Below, one piece after another: positions 44,456 to 52,350 of a DNA stretch of 64,000 nt (positions are counted from its first letter, which is position 1; each line of letters starts with the position of its first letter). The notes beneath the pieces were generated by a model that was not told the DNA's origin, searched no databases, and was given only the letters and a program-made list of their open reading frames with translations. Source of the DNA: Nonomuraea sp. NEAU-A123 (lineage in GTDB: Bacteria > Actinomycetota > Actinomycetes > Streptosporangiales > Streptosporangiaceae). The translations under genes and the position numbers were made by a program. The DNA lies in NCBI RefSeq assembly GCF_018603905.1, contig NZ_JAHFZZ010000021.1, forward strand, positions 1 through 64,000, written 5' to 3'.

Positions 44456-44614
44456 GGCGACCTCCCCGATGACGGTGACGTCATGAGACGCGTCAGACGG
44501 GTGCGAGAGGTTATCGCGAAAAGGTAGGAATGCCCTTTCCCGCGATCGCTTGCGCGCCTGTTCCGGCCGACCGAGTACGCTGCGATCGACGAGTCGACTA
44601 GGAGGGGTGCCTGC

Positions 44615-45082
44615 GTGAGCAGCCTGGAGGCCGTCTGGGTGCAGCCATACGACCACCCGGGGGCAGTGTTCGTGACCGGAGTCTTCGACATCCTGCACGT
44701 CGGGCACGTGCGTTACCTGGGTGACGTGGCCGGGCGCGGGCTGCCGCTGGTGGTCGGCGTGGAGGACGATCCACGCGTACGCGCGTGGAAGGGACCGACA
44801 CGCCCGGTCAACCCGGCCGCCGAGCGCGCCGAGGTGATGGCCGCGCTCCGCTTCGTGAGCGGGGTGTTCATCGTGACCGGGCCCTCGGAGGCGCACGGCC
44901 CGGAGGACTACATCGACCTGTTCGCCCCCATGCGGCCCGGAGCGCTCGCGCACACCGCGGGCGACCCGCACGCGGGCGGCCGCTGCGCCGCCGCCGCGCT
45001 GCTGGGCGCCGAATGCTGGGAGCTGGAGGCCATCCCCGGCCGCTCGACCACCCGGATCGTCAACGCGGCGGGCATGGGCTGA
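44615..45082 (+). CDS. Cytidylyltransferase-like nucleotidyltransferase
   Basis: A 155-residue protein of the HxGH nucleotidyltransferase superfamily (RfaE N-terminal-like / glycerol-3-phosphate and ethanolamine-phosphate cytidylyltransferase group). The N-terminal motif is FVTGVFDILHVGHVRYL with HVGH at about 29-32, followed by VVGVEDDPRVRAWKGP. The C-terminal STTRIVNAA matches the SSTxI motif that holds the nucleotide phosphates. It should transfer CMP or AMP to a phosphorylated sugar, polyol or alcohol. A PAP2-like membrane protein gene follows 30 bases downstream, which fits a lipid or headgroup precursor role. GTG start. Substrate unknown. Confidence 0.82.
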   Translation: MSSLEAVWVQPYDHPGAVFVTGVFDILHVGHVRYLGDVAGRGLPLVVGVEDDPRVRAWKGPTRPVNPAAERAEVMAALRFVSGVFIVTGPSEAHGPEDYIDLFAPMRPGALAHTAGDPHAGGRCAAAALLGAECWELEAIPGRSTTRIVNAAGMG

Positions 45083-45112
45083 GCTCTTCATGATCGCGTA
45101 GTCTTTGCTGTC

Positions 45113-45700
45113 ATGACGGCGGACCTCGTAGCGAAGCGGGTGACCGACCTGCTGGCCCCGCAAGTGCTGGTGATCACCATGCCCCCGGCCGTGGGTCTGA
45201 TCGCCCATGGCTGGAGCGGTGGCGCGTGGGGCCTGGCGGCCTCGGCGCTGTGCGGCGGCGTGCCCGCCGGGGTGATCGCGCTGGGTGTCCGGTCGGGGCG
45301 GCTCGACTCCCACCACATCGTCGACCGGGCCCGCCGCACCGGGCCGCTGCTGGCCGCCGTCGCCGCCGTGCTGGTCGCCCTGGTGCTGCTCGTCGCGCTG
45401 GGCGCGCCGACCCTGCTGGTGGCCACGGTGACCGCGATGCTCGTCGCCCTGGCCGTCACCGTGCCGGTCACGATGCGCTGGAAGATCTCCTTCCACGCCG
45501 CCGTCTGCGCGGGGACCGTGGTGGTGCTGGCCCACGTCCTGCCCGTGCTGCCGACCGCGCTCGCCGGGGCGGCCGTCGTGGTGCTGGTGTGCTGGGCGCG
45601 GGTACGACTGGCCCATCACACGTGGGCGCAGGTGGTGGCCGGGGCGCTGGTGGGCACGGCGGCGACCTGGGTGACGCTGGCGGCTTTCGGCCTGCCATAA
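45113..45700 (+). CDS. PAP2-like polytopic membrane protein
   Basis: A 195-residue membrane protein with about six hydrophobic helices. The last third resembles the phosphatidic acid phosphatase type 2 core: MRWKISFHAAV in place of PSGH, and RVRLAHHTWAQVVAGALVGT in place of SRVYLGVHWPSDVLAG. The His of the final motif is kept, but the first KxxxxxxRP motif is not recognisable and PSGH reads ISFH, so catalytic activity is uncertain. It may be a divergent lipid phosphatase/phosphotransferase working with the upstream nucleotidyltransferase. Confidence 0.65.
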   Translation: MTADLVAKRVTDLLAPQVLVITMPPAVGLIAHGWSGGAWGLAASALCGGVPAGVIALGVRSGRLDSHHIVDRARRTGPLLAAVAAVLVALVLLVALGAPTLLVATVTAMLVALAVTVPVTMRWKISFHAAVCAGTVVVLAHVLPVLPTALAGAAVVVLVCWARVRLAHHTWAQVVAGALVGTAATWVTLAAFGLP

Positions 45701-45751
45701 GGAGGTTCGCGCGCGTGGAATAGCGGTGACCGGTTGGCGGTTGCGCCGAGC

Positions 45752-46507
45752 ATGGAAGTGAGCAAGGAAGCCACGAGCCGCGGCCGGGTGCGTGTCGAGC
45801 GCTCCGCCAAGCGGATCAGGACCTACCTCGGCGGCCGGGTGGTGGCCGACACCACCCACGCCCTCCTGGTGTGGGAGGTCCCCTACTACCCGACGTACTA
45901 CTTCCCGCCGGCGGACGTCGAGGAGTCGGCGCTCAAGCAGGCGGGCACGACCAAGCACTCGCCCAGCAGGGGCGACGGCGTCGTCTACACGGTCACGTCG
46001 GGAGGCGCGGAGGCCCCGGAGGCGGCCCTGGCGTACCCGGAGTCGCCGCTGGAGGACATCCGCGGGCACATCCGCTTCGAGTGGGACGCCATGGACGCCT
46101 GGTTCGAGGAGGACGAGGAGGTCTTCTTCCACCCGCGCGACCCGTACACCAGGGTCGACATCCTGCCGAGCTCGCGGCACGTACGCATCGAGGTCGACGG
46201 CGTGACGGTGGCCGACTCGCGCAGCCCCCGCATCCTCTTCGAGACGGGCCTGCCCACCCGCTACTACCTGCCCAAGGTGGATGTCCGGTTCGACCTGCTC
46301 GAACACACCGACACCGCCACCCACTGCCCGTACAAGGGCACGGCTGAATACTGGACGGTCAACGGCCGCAAGGACCTCGCCTGGTCGTACCGGACGCCGC
46401 TGCCGGAGAGCGAGCGGGTCGCGGGGCTGGTCGCGTTCTACAACGAGAAGCTCGACATCTACCTCGACGGCGAACTCCAGGAACGGCCGAAGACCAAGTT
46501 CAGCTAA
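45752..46507 (+). CDS. Double DUF427 protein
   Basis: A 251-residue soluble protein with two DUF427 domains. The first lies at about 10-95 (VRVERSAKRIRTYLGGRVVADT, YYPTYYFPPADV). The second lies at about 115-240 (VDILPSSRHVRIEVDGVTVADS, TRYYLPKVDV, HCPYKGTAEYWTVNG, AWSYRTPLPES, LVAFYNEKLDIYLDGE). The repeated beta-rich module is widespread in actinobacteria and some fungi with no assigned activity. The first module is shortened and lacks the CPYKG motif that the second keeps, so only the C-terminal copy seems canonical. ATG 45752 is chosen over a TTG at 45734. Confidence 0.85.
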   Translation: MEVSKEATSRGRVRVERSAKRIRTYLGGRVVADTTHALLVWEVPYYPTYYFPPADVEESALKQAGTTKHSPSRGDGVVYTVTSGGAEAPEAALAYPESPLEDIRGHIRFEWDAMDAWFEEDEEVFFHPRDPYTRVDILPSSRHVRIEVDGVTVADSRSPRILFETGLPTRYYLPKVDVRFDLLEHTDTATHCPYKGTAEYWTVNGRKDLAWSYRTPLPESERVAGLVAFYNEKLDIYLDGELQERPKTKFS

Positions 46508-46514
46508 CGCCGGG

Positions 46515-47555
46515 TCAGCGGCCGCTGCCGGCAGTCAGGCCGGAGTAGCCGGCCACCACCTCGACCTGGGCGGGGTTCCCGTCGTTGGGCGGGATGTGCG
46601 CCGCCACCTGGATCAGCTCGGTCATCTTCATGGAGTTGTAGTAGTGGCCACGCAGCAGGCCGCTGTCCTTCTGGAAGACGTAGTTGCGCTGCGGGCCCTT
46701 CCGCACGTCGTAACGCCGGTCCCGCTGGAACGTGGTGAAGGCCAGCGCGCCGCCGTCGGCGGTACGCAGCGCGTACGACGGGTAGCGGGTGGCGGGTCGG
46801 ACCGTCTCGGTGAGCTTCGCGTACTGGGCCATCTTCGCGCGATTCGACGCCGCGCCGGTGGAGATGTCGTCGGCGGCGAAGAGGGTCTTGTCGGCCGCGG
46901 TGCCCTTGCCGCTCAGGTGGGCCGCGTAGCGCCGGGCGAAGTCGGCGGGCGACATGAGCAGCCCCTTGCCGTCCGCCTGGGCCACCGCTGCGGCGGAGCC
47001 CGTGCCGTCGGTCTTGAGGTCCGGCAGCTTGCCGGCCGCGTCCTCGTAGGAGTCGGGGGAGTACACCTGCCGCCAGCCGGCCGCCTCCCGCGCGAACAGC
47101 AGGTACGTCACCTCCTTGGCCGTCTCCTTGCCGCGCTGCCAGTGCGCGGTGGTGAGGAACCAGGCCGCGTCGCCGGCGGGCGGCGCGTAGAAGGTGGGCT
47201 TGGTGTAGACGAAGGGCTTGTAGGTGTAGGCGGCCTGCTTGGTCAGCAGCCGGCTGGAGGTGTAGGCGGCCTTGTCGATGGCGAAGCTCGACCCGCTCTC
47301 GAACCCGGCCAGCAGCTTCTCGCTCCTGGCCCGGTTGGCGGCGTTGTTGCGTTTGATGTAGTCGGCGATGATCGTGCCGCCTTCTTCGTCCGACACCGAG
47401 CGGCCGGCCCCCGGCGAGGCGGCGGCGGAGGAGGGGGTCGGCGCCGCCTTCGGCTCCGCCGCCTTGCCGAGCCCTGGCAGGCTGGGCAGGGCGGAGCAAC
47501 CCGCCAGCAGGCATCCCGCCGTCACGCTACCGATCACTGTGCCGAACCGCCGCAC
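46515..47555 (-). CDS. Secreted lipoprotein of unknown function
   Basis: A 346-residue predicted lipoprotein: signal peptide with lipobox CLLAGC (Cys about 20), then an alanine/proline/serine linker to about residue 50, and a globular domain of ~290 residues. The domain has two similar halves (IIADYIKRNNAANRARSEKLL ... AAWFLTTAHW; ADFARRYAAHLSGKG ... GALAFTTFQRDRRYDV), suggestive of tandem copies of one fold. No enzyme motif is seen. It is exported and anchored on the outer face of the membrane. It converges on the DUF427 gene with a 7-base gap. Confidence 0.8.
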   Translation of the reverse strand: MRRFGTVIGSVTAGCLLAGCSALPSLPGLGKAAEPKAAPTPSSAAASPGAGRSVSDEEGGTIIADYIKRNNAANRARSEKLLAGFESGSSFAIDKAAYTSSRLLTKQAAYTYKPFVYTKPTFYAPPAGDAAWFLTTAHWQRGKETAKEVTYLLFAREAAGWRQVYSPDSYEDAAGKLPDLKTDGTGSAAAVAQADGKGLLMSPADFARRYAAHLSGKGTAADKTLFAADDISTGAASNRAKMAQYAKLTETVRPATRYPSYALRTADGGALAFTTFQRDRRYDVRKGPQRNYVFQKDSGLLRGHYYNSMKMTELIQVAAHIPPNDGNPAQVEVVAGYSGLTAGSGR

Positions 47556-47665
47556 CCCTGCACCTCACCCTACATAGACGGACTAAAGCGCATAAAGCTA
47601 GCAGTAATGACGGAAGGGGATGTCGCCGCGGTGTCCGGTTGACAAGGAGCGTTCCCGTCCAACAC

Positions 47666-47691
47666 CCTTTCCCTATTGAATTAGGGAAAGG
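47666..47691. promoter_or_regulatory. Operator overlapping the GntR gene start
   Basis: CCTTTCCCTA (47666-47675) and TAGGGAAAGG (47682-47691) are perfect 10-bp arms with a 6-base spacer. The right arm ends on the base before ATG 47692 and contains the only purine-rich sequence that could serve as ribosome binding site. Binding of the GntR protein here would repress its own synthesis. Confidence 0.75.
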
Positions 47692-48093
47692 ATGCTTTTG
47701 GTGATCGAGTTCTCCCTGGACCGCGGCTCGGGGGTGTCGACGTACCTGCAGCTCGTCCACCAGGTCAAGCAGGCGCTCCGGCTCGGGACGCTGCGGCCGG
47801 GCGACCAGTTGCCCACCGCGCGCGAGGTCGTCGAAAAGCTGGCGATCAATCCCAACACCGTGCTCAAGGCCTACCGCGAGCTCGAACGCGAAGGGCTGGT
47901 CGAGGGGCGGCCCGGGCAGGGGACGTTCGTGCTCCGGTCGATCCCCGGGGCGGCGCTCGCCGACCACACCCGGCTGCGCCGGAGCCTGGAGGGGTGGGTG
48001 CGGGAGGCGCGGGGCGCGGGGCTCGATCTGGATGATCTGCGGGCGCTGTTCAACGTCGTCGTGACCGATGCGATGAAGGAGGGGGTGGCGTGA
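47692..48093 (+). CDS. GntR-family regulator, YtrA subgroup
   Basis: A 133-residue regulator. The N-terminal GntR winged helix (about 15-80) has YLQLVHQVKQALRLGTLRPGDQLPTAREVVEKLAINPNTVLKAYRELEREGLVEGR, split as usual, with the PGQGTFV wing. The short helical C-terminus is typical of the YtrA subgroup, which normally controls an ABC transporter encoded immediately downstream. Here the downstream transporter is reduced to a fused stub. A GTG at 47701 is an alternative start with better ribosome-binding spacing. Autoregulation through the overlapping palindrome is likely. Confidence 0.87.
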   Translation: MLLVIEFSLDRGSGVSTYLQLVHQVKQALRLGTLRPGDQLPTAREVVEKLAINPNTVLKAYRELEREGLVEGRPGQGTFVLRSIPGAALADHTRLRRSLEGWVREARGAGLDLDDLRALFNVVVTDAMKEGVA

Positions 48094-48212
48094 GGCCCGT
48101 GCTGGAGGCGACGGGCCTGGGCGTCCGTTAGGCGGCGGGGATTCTGACGGTGGCCTCGGTGGCGATGTTCGGCCTGGTCGTGCGGCGGACCGTGCGCGGC
48201 AAGTTCCGCTGA
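48090..48212 (+). pseudogene. Deletion remnant of an ABC transporter (ATPase start fused to permease end)
   Basis: The GTG at 48090 overlaps the GntR stop (GTGA) and opens with RPVLEATGLGVR, the start of an ABC ATPase before its first strand turn, then meets TAG at 48129. The same frame continues without further stop as AAGILTVASVAMFGLVVRR and TVRGKFR to TGA 48210-48212. This is a transmembrane helix plus a basic tail, the typical C-terminal end of an ABC-2 permease. About 1.5-2 kb with the remainder of both genes seems to have been deleted, leaving a 41-codon scar. Non-functional. Confidence 0.7.
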
Positions 48213-48232
48213 CGCGCACGGTCCCGGGCGCT

Positions 48233-48829
48233 TCAGGCGGTCCAGGCCGGGTTGCGGCCCAGGTAGCGGAGGAGCTCCGCGACCTCGTCGTCGCCCGGCT
48301 CGGCGGGCACCACCGCGGCGTAGGCGCCCCACTGGCGCAGCGGCTCGACGATGCTCTTCGCCACCGGCAGCAGCTCCCTGGCCAGCTCCGGGGTCAGCGG
48401 CGAGGGCTGCCCGGTGGCCAGGGCGATGTCCCAGGCGTGCACCGCCGCGTCGAGCGCGCAGGCGCCCGCGCCGAGCGAGGGCGCCATCTTGTTCGGCGGC
48501 ACCGGGACGGGCACCTCTTCGGCGTTCTTGTCGACCCCGGCCCAGGCCCGGGCCGAGCGCTCGAGCGCGGCCTCCGTGTAGGCCTGGGGGTCCTCGGCCA
48601 GCTCGCCCGACGGCTCGAACGGGTTCTCGGCGGGCCCCGGCTCGCCGGTGAGGAAGGCGGCGAAGCCCACCTGGTCGCCCGCGGCGTGCTGGAGCACCTG
48701 GGTGACGTTCCACTGCTCGCAGGGCGTCGGGAGGTCCCAGCCGCCGGCCGGGACGCCGCGGACGGCCTCGCGGAGCGCCTGGTGCGAAGCGTCGATGACG
48801 TCCCAGCCGGCCGTGATGTTCTCGCTCAT
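48233..48829 (-). CDS. DinB-like TIGR03086-type metal-binding protein
   Basis: A 198-residue helical-bundle protein of the DinB / mycothiol-dependent maleylpyruvate isomerase N-terminal superfamily. The first metal-ligand region is PTPCEQWNVTQVLQHAAGD (His about 48), and a second lies in ALDAAVHAWDIALATGQP (His about 139), matching the TIGR03086 pattern. Such proteins are abundant in actinobacteria and are thought to bind divalent metal and thiols, though most have no known reaction. It follows the TetR gene on the same strand by 40 bases and may be co-transcribed. Confidence 0.83.
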   Translation of the reverse strand: MSENITAGWDVIDASHQALREAVRGVPAGGWDLPTPCEQWNVTQVLQHAAGDQVGFAAFLTGEPGPAENPFEPSGELAEDPQAYTEAALERSARAWAGVDKNAEEVPVPVPPNKMAPSLGAGACALDAAVHAWDIALATGQPSPLTPELARELLPVAKSIVEPLRQWGAYAAVVPAEPGDDEVAELLRYLGRNPAWTA

Positions 48830-48868
48830 GAGAGGTCCTTCCGTTCGTTCAGTTATGTCTCCATAGTA

Positions 48869-49519
48869 TCAGAACGGAATGCTTTGTTCCAGTCCTAGGA
48901 TGAGCATGTCCAGGGCCCGCTCGAAGTCCTTGGCCGGACCGGTCCGCGGGATGTTCCGCAGCAGCCTGCTGAAATGGGGGAGCTGCGCCGGGTCCATCTC
49001 CCGGATGTAGACGCCGACCTGCTGCCGTCCCGCGTGGTCGGCGAAGTCGCCGCTGAACCCTCCTGTGGACAGCAGCAGCGACCCGAAGAGCAGGCCGTTC
49101 ACCGCGCTGAGCGCGCGCCACACCCCCGCGTCGTCGAAACCGGCCTCGTACAGGGTGCCGACCAGGCTGTCGAGCGGAGTCAGCGCCCGTACGGTGGTCG
49201 GGTTCGCCTGGTCGGTCACCAGGGCTGTCGGCACCACCGGGGAGCGGCCGAACGCCTCGTACATGCTCAGCGTCAGGGCCCGGAGCCGCTGCTGCCACGG
49301 CAGTGCCGGGTCGGGCAGCTCCACCTGGCTGAAGGCGCGCTCCGCCAGGCCGTTCAGGATGTCGGCCTTGTTGGAGACGTGGTTGTAGAGCGACATCGCC
49401 TCGACGCCGAGGGTCTTCGCCAGTCGCCGCATGGACAGCCCCTCGAGGCCCTCTTCCGCGGCCAATTCCAGGGCCGCGTCCAGGATCTTCTCCCTGTTCA
49501 GCGGCTCGCGCCGGGCCAT
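48869..49519 (-). CDS. TetR-family repressor (TetR_C_1 type)
   Basis: A 216-residue repressor. The N-terminal helix-turn-helix (about 8-55) reads REKILDAALELAAEEGLEGLSMRRLAKTLGVEAMSLYNHVSNKADIL, split over the domain. The C-terminal part follows the tetracycline-repressor-type TetR_C_1 fold (AFGRSPVVPTAL, ALSAVNGLLFGSLL). It is divergent from a flavin monooxygenase of the type that inactivates polyketide antibiotics. The shared 95-bp gap contains a three-part operator, so it most likely represses itself and the monooxygenase until an inducing drug is present. Confidence 0.9.
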   Translation of the reverse strand: MARREPLNREKILDAALELAAEEGLEGLSMRRLAKTLGVEAMSLYNHVSNKADILNGLAERAFSQVELPDPALPWQQRLRALTLSMYEAFGRSPVVPTALVTDQANPTTVRALTPLDSLVGTLYEAGFDDAGVWRALSAVNGLLFGSLLLSTGGFSGDFADHAGRQQVGVYIREMDPAQLPHFSRLLRNIPRTGPAKDFERALDMLILGLEQSIPF

Positions 49520-49556
49520 TGTCGCTCCTCTTGCCGTAGATCTCCGGTTGACAGAG

Positions 49557-49601
49557 CTTACGGTGTATGTTTCTACTTACGGCGTAAGCATACACCGTAA
49601 G
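49557..49601. promoter_or_regulatory. Triple-arm TetR operator between repressor and monooxygenase genes
   Basis: CTTACGGTGTATG (49557-49569) and CATACACCGTAAG (49589-49601) are perfect 13-bp inverted arms, and CTTACGGCGTAAG (49576-49588) between them is itself a 13-bp palindrome. All carry CTTACGG/CCGTAAG half-sites. The array fills most of the divergent promoter region and ends 12 bases before the monooxygenase GTG. Confidence 0.85.
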
Positions 49602-49613
49602 TAGGGAGATGCC

Positions 49614-51095
49614 GTGGACGCGGACGTACTGATTGTCGGCGGTGGGCCGGTCGGCCTGCTGCTGGCCTGCGAGCTGAAGCTGGCGGGCGTGGACCCGCTG
49701 GTGCTGGAGGCGGCCACCGGCCGGGAACGGATCACGCGCAGCCTCGGGATGCGCTCGCTCAACGGGCGCACCATGCACACGCTGGGGCTGCGCGGGCTGG
49801 TGGAGCCGCTGGCCGAGGCGCAGTGGGCGCTGTTCGACGAACTGGCGACCGGTCAGGAGCCGGCGGAGGGGGACATGGTCGCCGGGCTCGTGTACATGCT
49901 CCGGCAGGGCATGAGCGGCGGGCACTTCAGCGGCCTGCCGCTGATCGGCGAGGCCGGCAACAGAACGCCCGAGATGCTCCTGCTCAAGCAGCACCAGTTG
50001 GAGCAGGTCCTGGCCGACCGGGCGGCCGAGCTCGGCGTCGCCGTCCGTTCCGGATGCCGGGTCGTCGAGCTCGCCGACGAGGGCACCGGCGTGGTCGCCA
50101 CGCTCGCGGACGGCGGGACCGTACGGGGCGGGTACCTGGTGGGCTGCGACGGCGGCCGGAGCCTCGTGCGCAAGCGGTCCGGCATCCCGTTCTCGGGCAC
50201 AGCCGCGACCATGACCGGGCGCACCGCGGTGGCCGAGCTGGCCGACCCCGGCGCGATCACCTCGTCCCTGCGCAGCCCCGGTGGCCTGGTGAACCTGTCG
50301 CTGGTGCCGGGGGAGATCGCCACCATCGAGTTCGACGGCGGTCCCGCCGAGCGGGACCTGCCGGTCACCGCGGAGGAGATGCAGGAGAGCATCCGGCGGG
50401 TCAGCGGCACGGACGCGGTCGTCACCAGCCTGGAGGCCGGCATCCGCTACAGCGACAACACCCGCCACGCCGATACGTACCGCCGGGGCCGCATCCTGCT
50501 CGCCGGGGACGCGGCGCACGTCCACTCGCCGATCGGCGGCCAGGGACTCAACCTCGGCCTCCAGGACGCGGCCAACCTGGGCTGGAAGCTCGCCCTGGTG
50601 GTCCGCGGCCAGGCGCCCGAACGGCTCCTGGACACCTACACCACCGAACGGCACCCGGTGGCGGCCCGCGTCCTGCGCAACACCCGGGCCCAGGTCGCCC
50701 TGATGCGGCCGGGGCCGCAGGTCGACGCGCTACGCGGGGTGCTGTCCGAGGCGCTGGCGATCCCCGAGGCCAAGCAGCACTTCGTGGCCATGGTCAACGG
50801 CACGGACATCGACTATGCGCCGGACGCGCCGCATCCGCTGGCCGGGCGGTTCGTGCCGGACTGGGAGATCGAGGGCGCCGGCTGGCTCAGGGAACTGCTG
50901 GGGGACGGCCGCGGCCTGCTGACGGGCCCGCCCGAAACCCGCGCGGCCGCCAAGGGCCGCGAAGACCACCTCCGCGTGCTGGAAGGCGCGCCGGACCAAG
51001 CCGCCCTGCTGGTACGCCCGGACGGCTACGTCGCCTGGGCCGGTGCGGAAGCCGGTCTCGCCGAGGCCCTCGACACCTGGTTCGGCCCTAGGTGA
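49614..51095 (+). CDS. FAD-dependent monooxygenase, rifampicin/tetracycline-inactivating type
   Basis: A 493-residue class A flavoprotein monooxygenase. FAD-binding motifs are VDADVLIVGGGPVGLLLACE (about 1-20), YLVGCDGGRSLVRK (about 178-191) and ILLAGDAAHVHSPIGGQGLN (about 297-316). A C-terminal thioredoxin-like domain (about 395-490) ends LLVRPDGYVAWAG, as in rifampicin monooxygenase Rox and aromatic polyketide hydroxylases. It probably hydroxylates an aromatic drug or polyketide using NADPH and oxygen. The gene is under the divergent TetR repressor, supporting an inducible resistance role. The GTG at 49614 follows GGGAG. The end overlaps the M20 gene by 8 bases. Confidence 0.87.
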   Translation: MDADVLIVGGGPVGLLLACELKLAGVDPLVLEAATGRERITRSLGMRSLNGRTMHTLGLRGLVEPLAEAQWALFDELATGQEPAEGDMVAGLVYMLRQGMSGGHFSGLPLIGEAGNRTPEMLLLKQHQLEQVLADRAAELGVAVRSGCRVVELADEGTGVVATLADGGTVRGGYLVGCDGGRSLVRKRSGIPFSGTAATMTGRTAVAELADPGAITSSLRSPGGLVNLSLVPGEIATIEFDGGPAERDLPVTAEEMQESIRRVSGTDAVVTSLEAGIRYSDNTRHADTYRRGRILLAGDAAHVHSPIGGQGLNLGLQDAANLGWKLALVVRGQAPERLLDTYTTERHPVAARVLRNTRAQVALMRPGPQVDALRGVLSEALAIPEAKQHFVAMVNGTDIDYAPDAPHPLAGRFVPDWEIEGAGWLRELLGDGRGLLTGPPETRAAAKGREDHLRVLEGAPDQAALLVRPDGYVAWAGAEAGLAEALDTWFGPR

Positions 51096-52350
51096 GCAGC
51101 CGGGTCAGCACGCGGGTGCCGAACTCCAGCCCCTCCACCGGCACCCGCTCGTCCTTCCCGTGGAACATCCCGAAGTAGTCCAGATCGGGCCGCAGCATGA
51201 GCGGCGCGAAGCCGTACCCCTTGATGCCGATGTCGGCGAACGACTTGGCGTCGGTGCCGCCGCTCATGACGTACGGCACCGGCCGGGCGAGCGGGTCCTC
51301 GGCCACGAGCGCGCCCGCGAGCGAGTCGAAGAACGGCGAGGGGTACGGCGCGGCCGGCGCGTCCTCCAGATTGACGAACTCCCTGGTGATCTTCGGCCCG
51401 AGCAGCTCGTCCATGGTCGACAGGAACTCCTCCTGGAGCCCCGGCAGGTAGCGGCCGTCCACGTGCGCGTGGGCCGTGGACGGCACGACGTTGACCTTGT
51501 AGCCCGCGTCGAGCATCGTCGGGTTGGCCGAGTTGCGGATCTGCGCCCTGAACAGGTGGCCGAGCGGTCCCAGCCGGGCCGCCTCCTCGTCGAGGCGGTC
51601 AAGGTCGATGGACTGGCCGGTGATCTCCGACAGGCTCTGGAGCAGCGCCGCGACCGATGGCGTCAGGCGTACCGGCCACTGGTGGGCGGCCACCCGCGAC
51701 AGGGCGTGCACCAGCGTCGCGACCGGGTTGTCCACCGCGGGCCTGGAGCCGTGGCCGGCCACGCCGTGGGCGGTGAGCTTCATCCAGGCCGTGCCGCGCT
51801 CGCCCACGGCGATCGGGTAGACGCGGTGGTCGCCGTCGGCGACGCTGAAGCCGCCCGACTCGCTGATCGCCTCCGTCACGCCGTCGAACAGCTCCCGGTG
51901 CTCGGCGACGGCGTGCCGCGAGCCGTAGTCGCCCGTCGCCTCCTCGTCCGCCAGGAACGCCAGCACCAGGTCGCGCTTGGGACGCAGGCCGCTCGCCGCC
52001 ATGCCGAGCACGGTCGAGAGCGTCATCGCGCACGACCCCTTCATGTCGACCGCGCCCCTGCCGTAGACGCAGCCGTCGGTGATCTCACCCGAGAACGGGT
52101 GCATCCGCCACTCGGCCGGGTCGGCGGGCACCACGTCGAGATGGCCGTGGATGAGCAGCGCGTCGCGGGAGTCGCCGTCGATCCTGGCGACCACGGTCGT
52201 CCGCTTCGGCGCCGACTCGAACACCACCGGCTCCAGACCGGCGTCGGCCAGCAAGGTGGCCACGTATTCGGCCGCCGGGCGCTCGCCGGACCCCGGGTTG
52301 CTGGTGTCGAACCTGATCAGGTCCGAGCAGATCTCGCCGACGCTCTTCAC
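51088..52350 (-). CDS. M20-family metallopeptidase (ArgE/DapE/CPG2-like)
   Basis: A 420-residue dizinc peptidase or deacylase. The zinc ligands appear in order: His in LLIHGHLDVVP (about 68-78), bridging Asp in GRGAVDMKG, catalytic Glu-Glu in LADEEATG (about 136-143) and the late His in FGMFHGKDERV (about 392-402). A dimerisation lid domain lies between about 180 and 300 (KLTAHGVAGHGSRP). It would cleave dipeptides or N-acyl amino acids in the cytosol. The GTG start overlaps the stop of the prolyl oligopeptidase-like gene (GTGA), so the two peptidases are co-translated. Confidence 0.92.
   Translation of the reverse strand: MKSVGEICSDLIRFDTSNPGSGERPAAEYVATLLADAGLEPVVFESAPKRTTVVARIDGDSRDALLIHGHLDVVPADPAEWRMHPFSGEITDGCVYGRGAVDMKGSCAMTLSTVLGMAASGLRPKRDLVLAFLADEEATGDYGSRHAVAEHRELFDGVTEAISESGGFSVADGDHRVYPIAVGERGTAWMKLTAHGVAGHGSRPAVDNPVATLVHALSRVAAHQWPVRLTPSVAALLQSLSEITGQSIDLDRLDEEAARLGPLGHLFRAQIRNSANPTMLDAGYKVNVVPSTAHAHVDGRYLPGLQEEFLSTMDELLGPKITREFVNLEDAPAAPYPSPFFDSLAGALVAEDPLARPVPYVMSGGTDAKSFADIGIKGYGFAPLMLRPDLDYFGMFHGKDERVPVEGLEFGTRVLTRLLT

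Noticed and set aside
43994..46324. 776-codon minus-strand frame
   Set aside because: Only the last 153 codons match the RsbW-like family. The rest is antisense to the nucleotidyltransferase, PAP2 and DUF427 genes.
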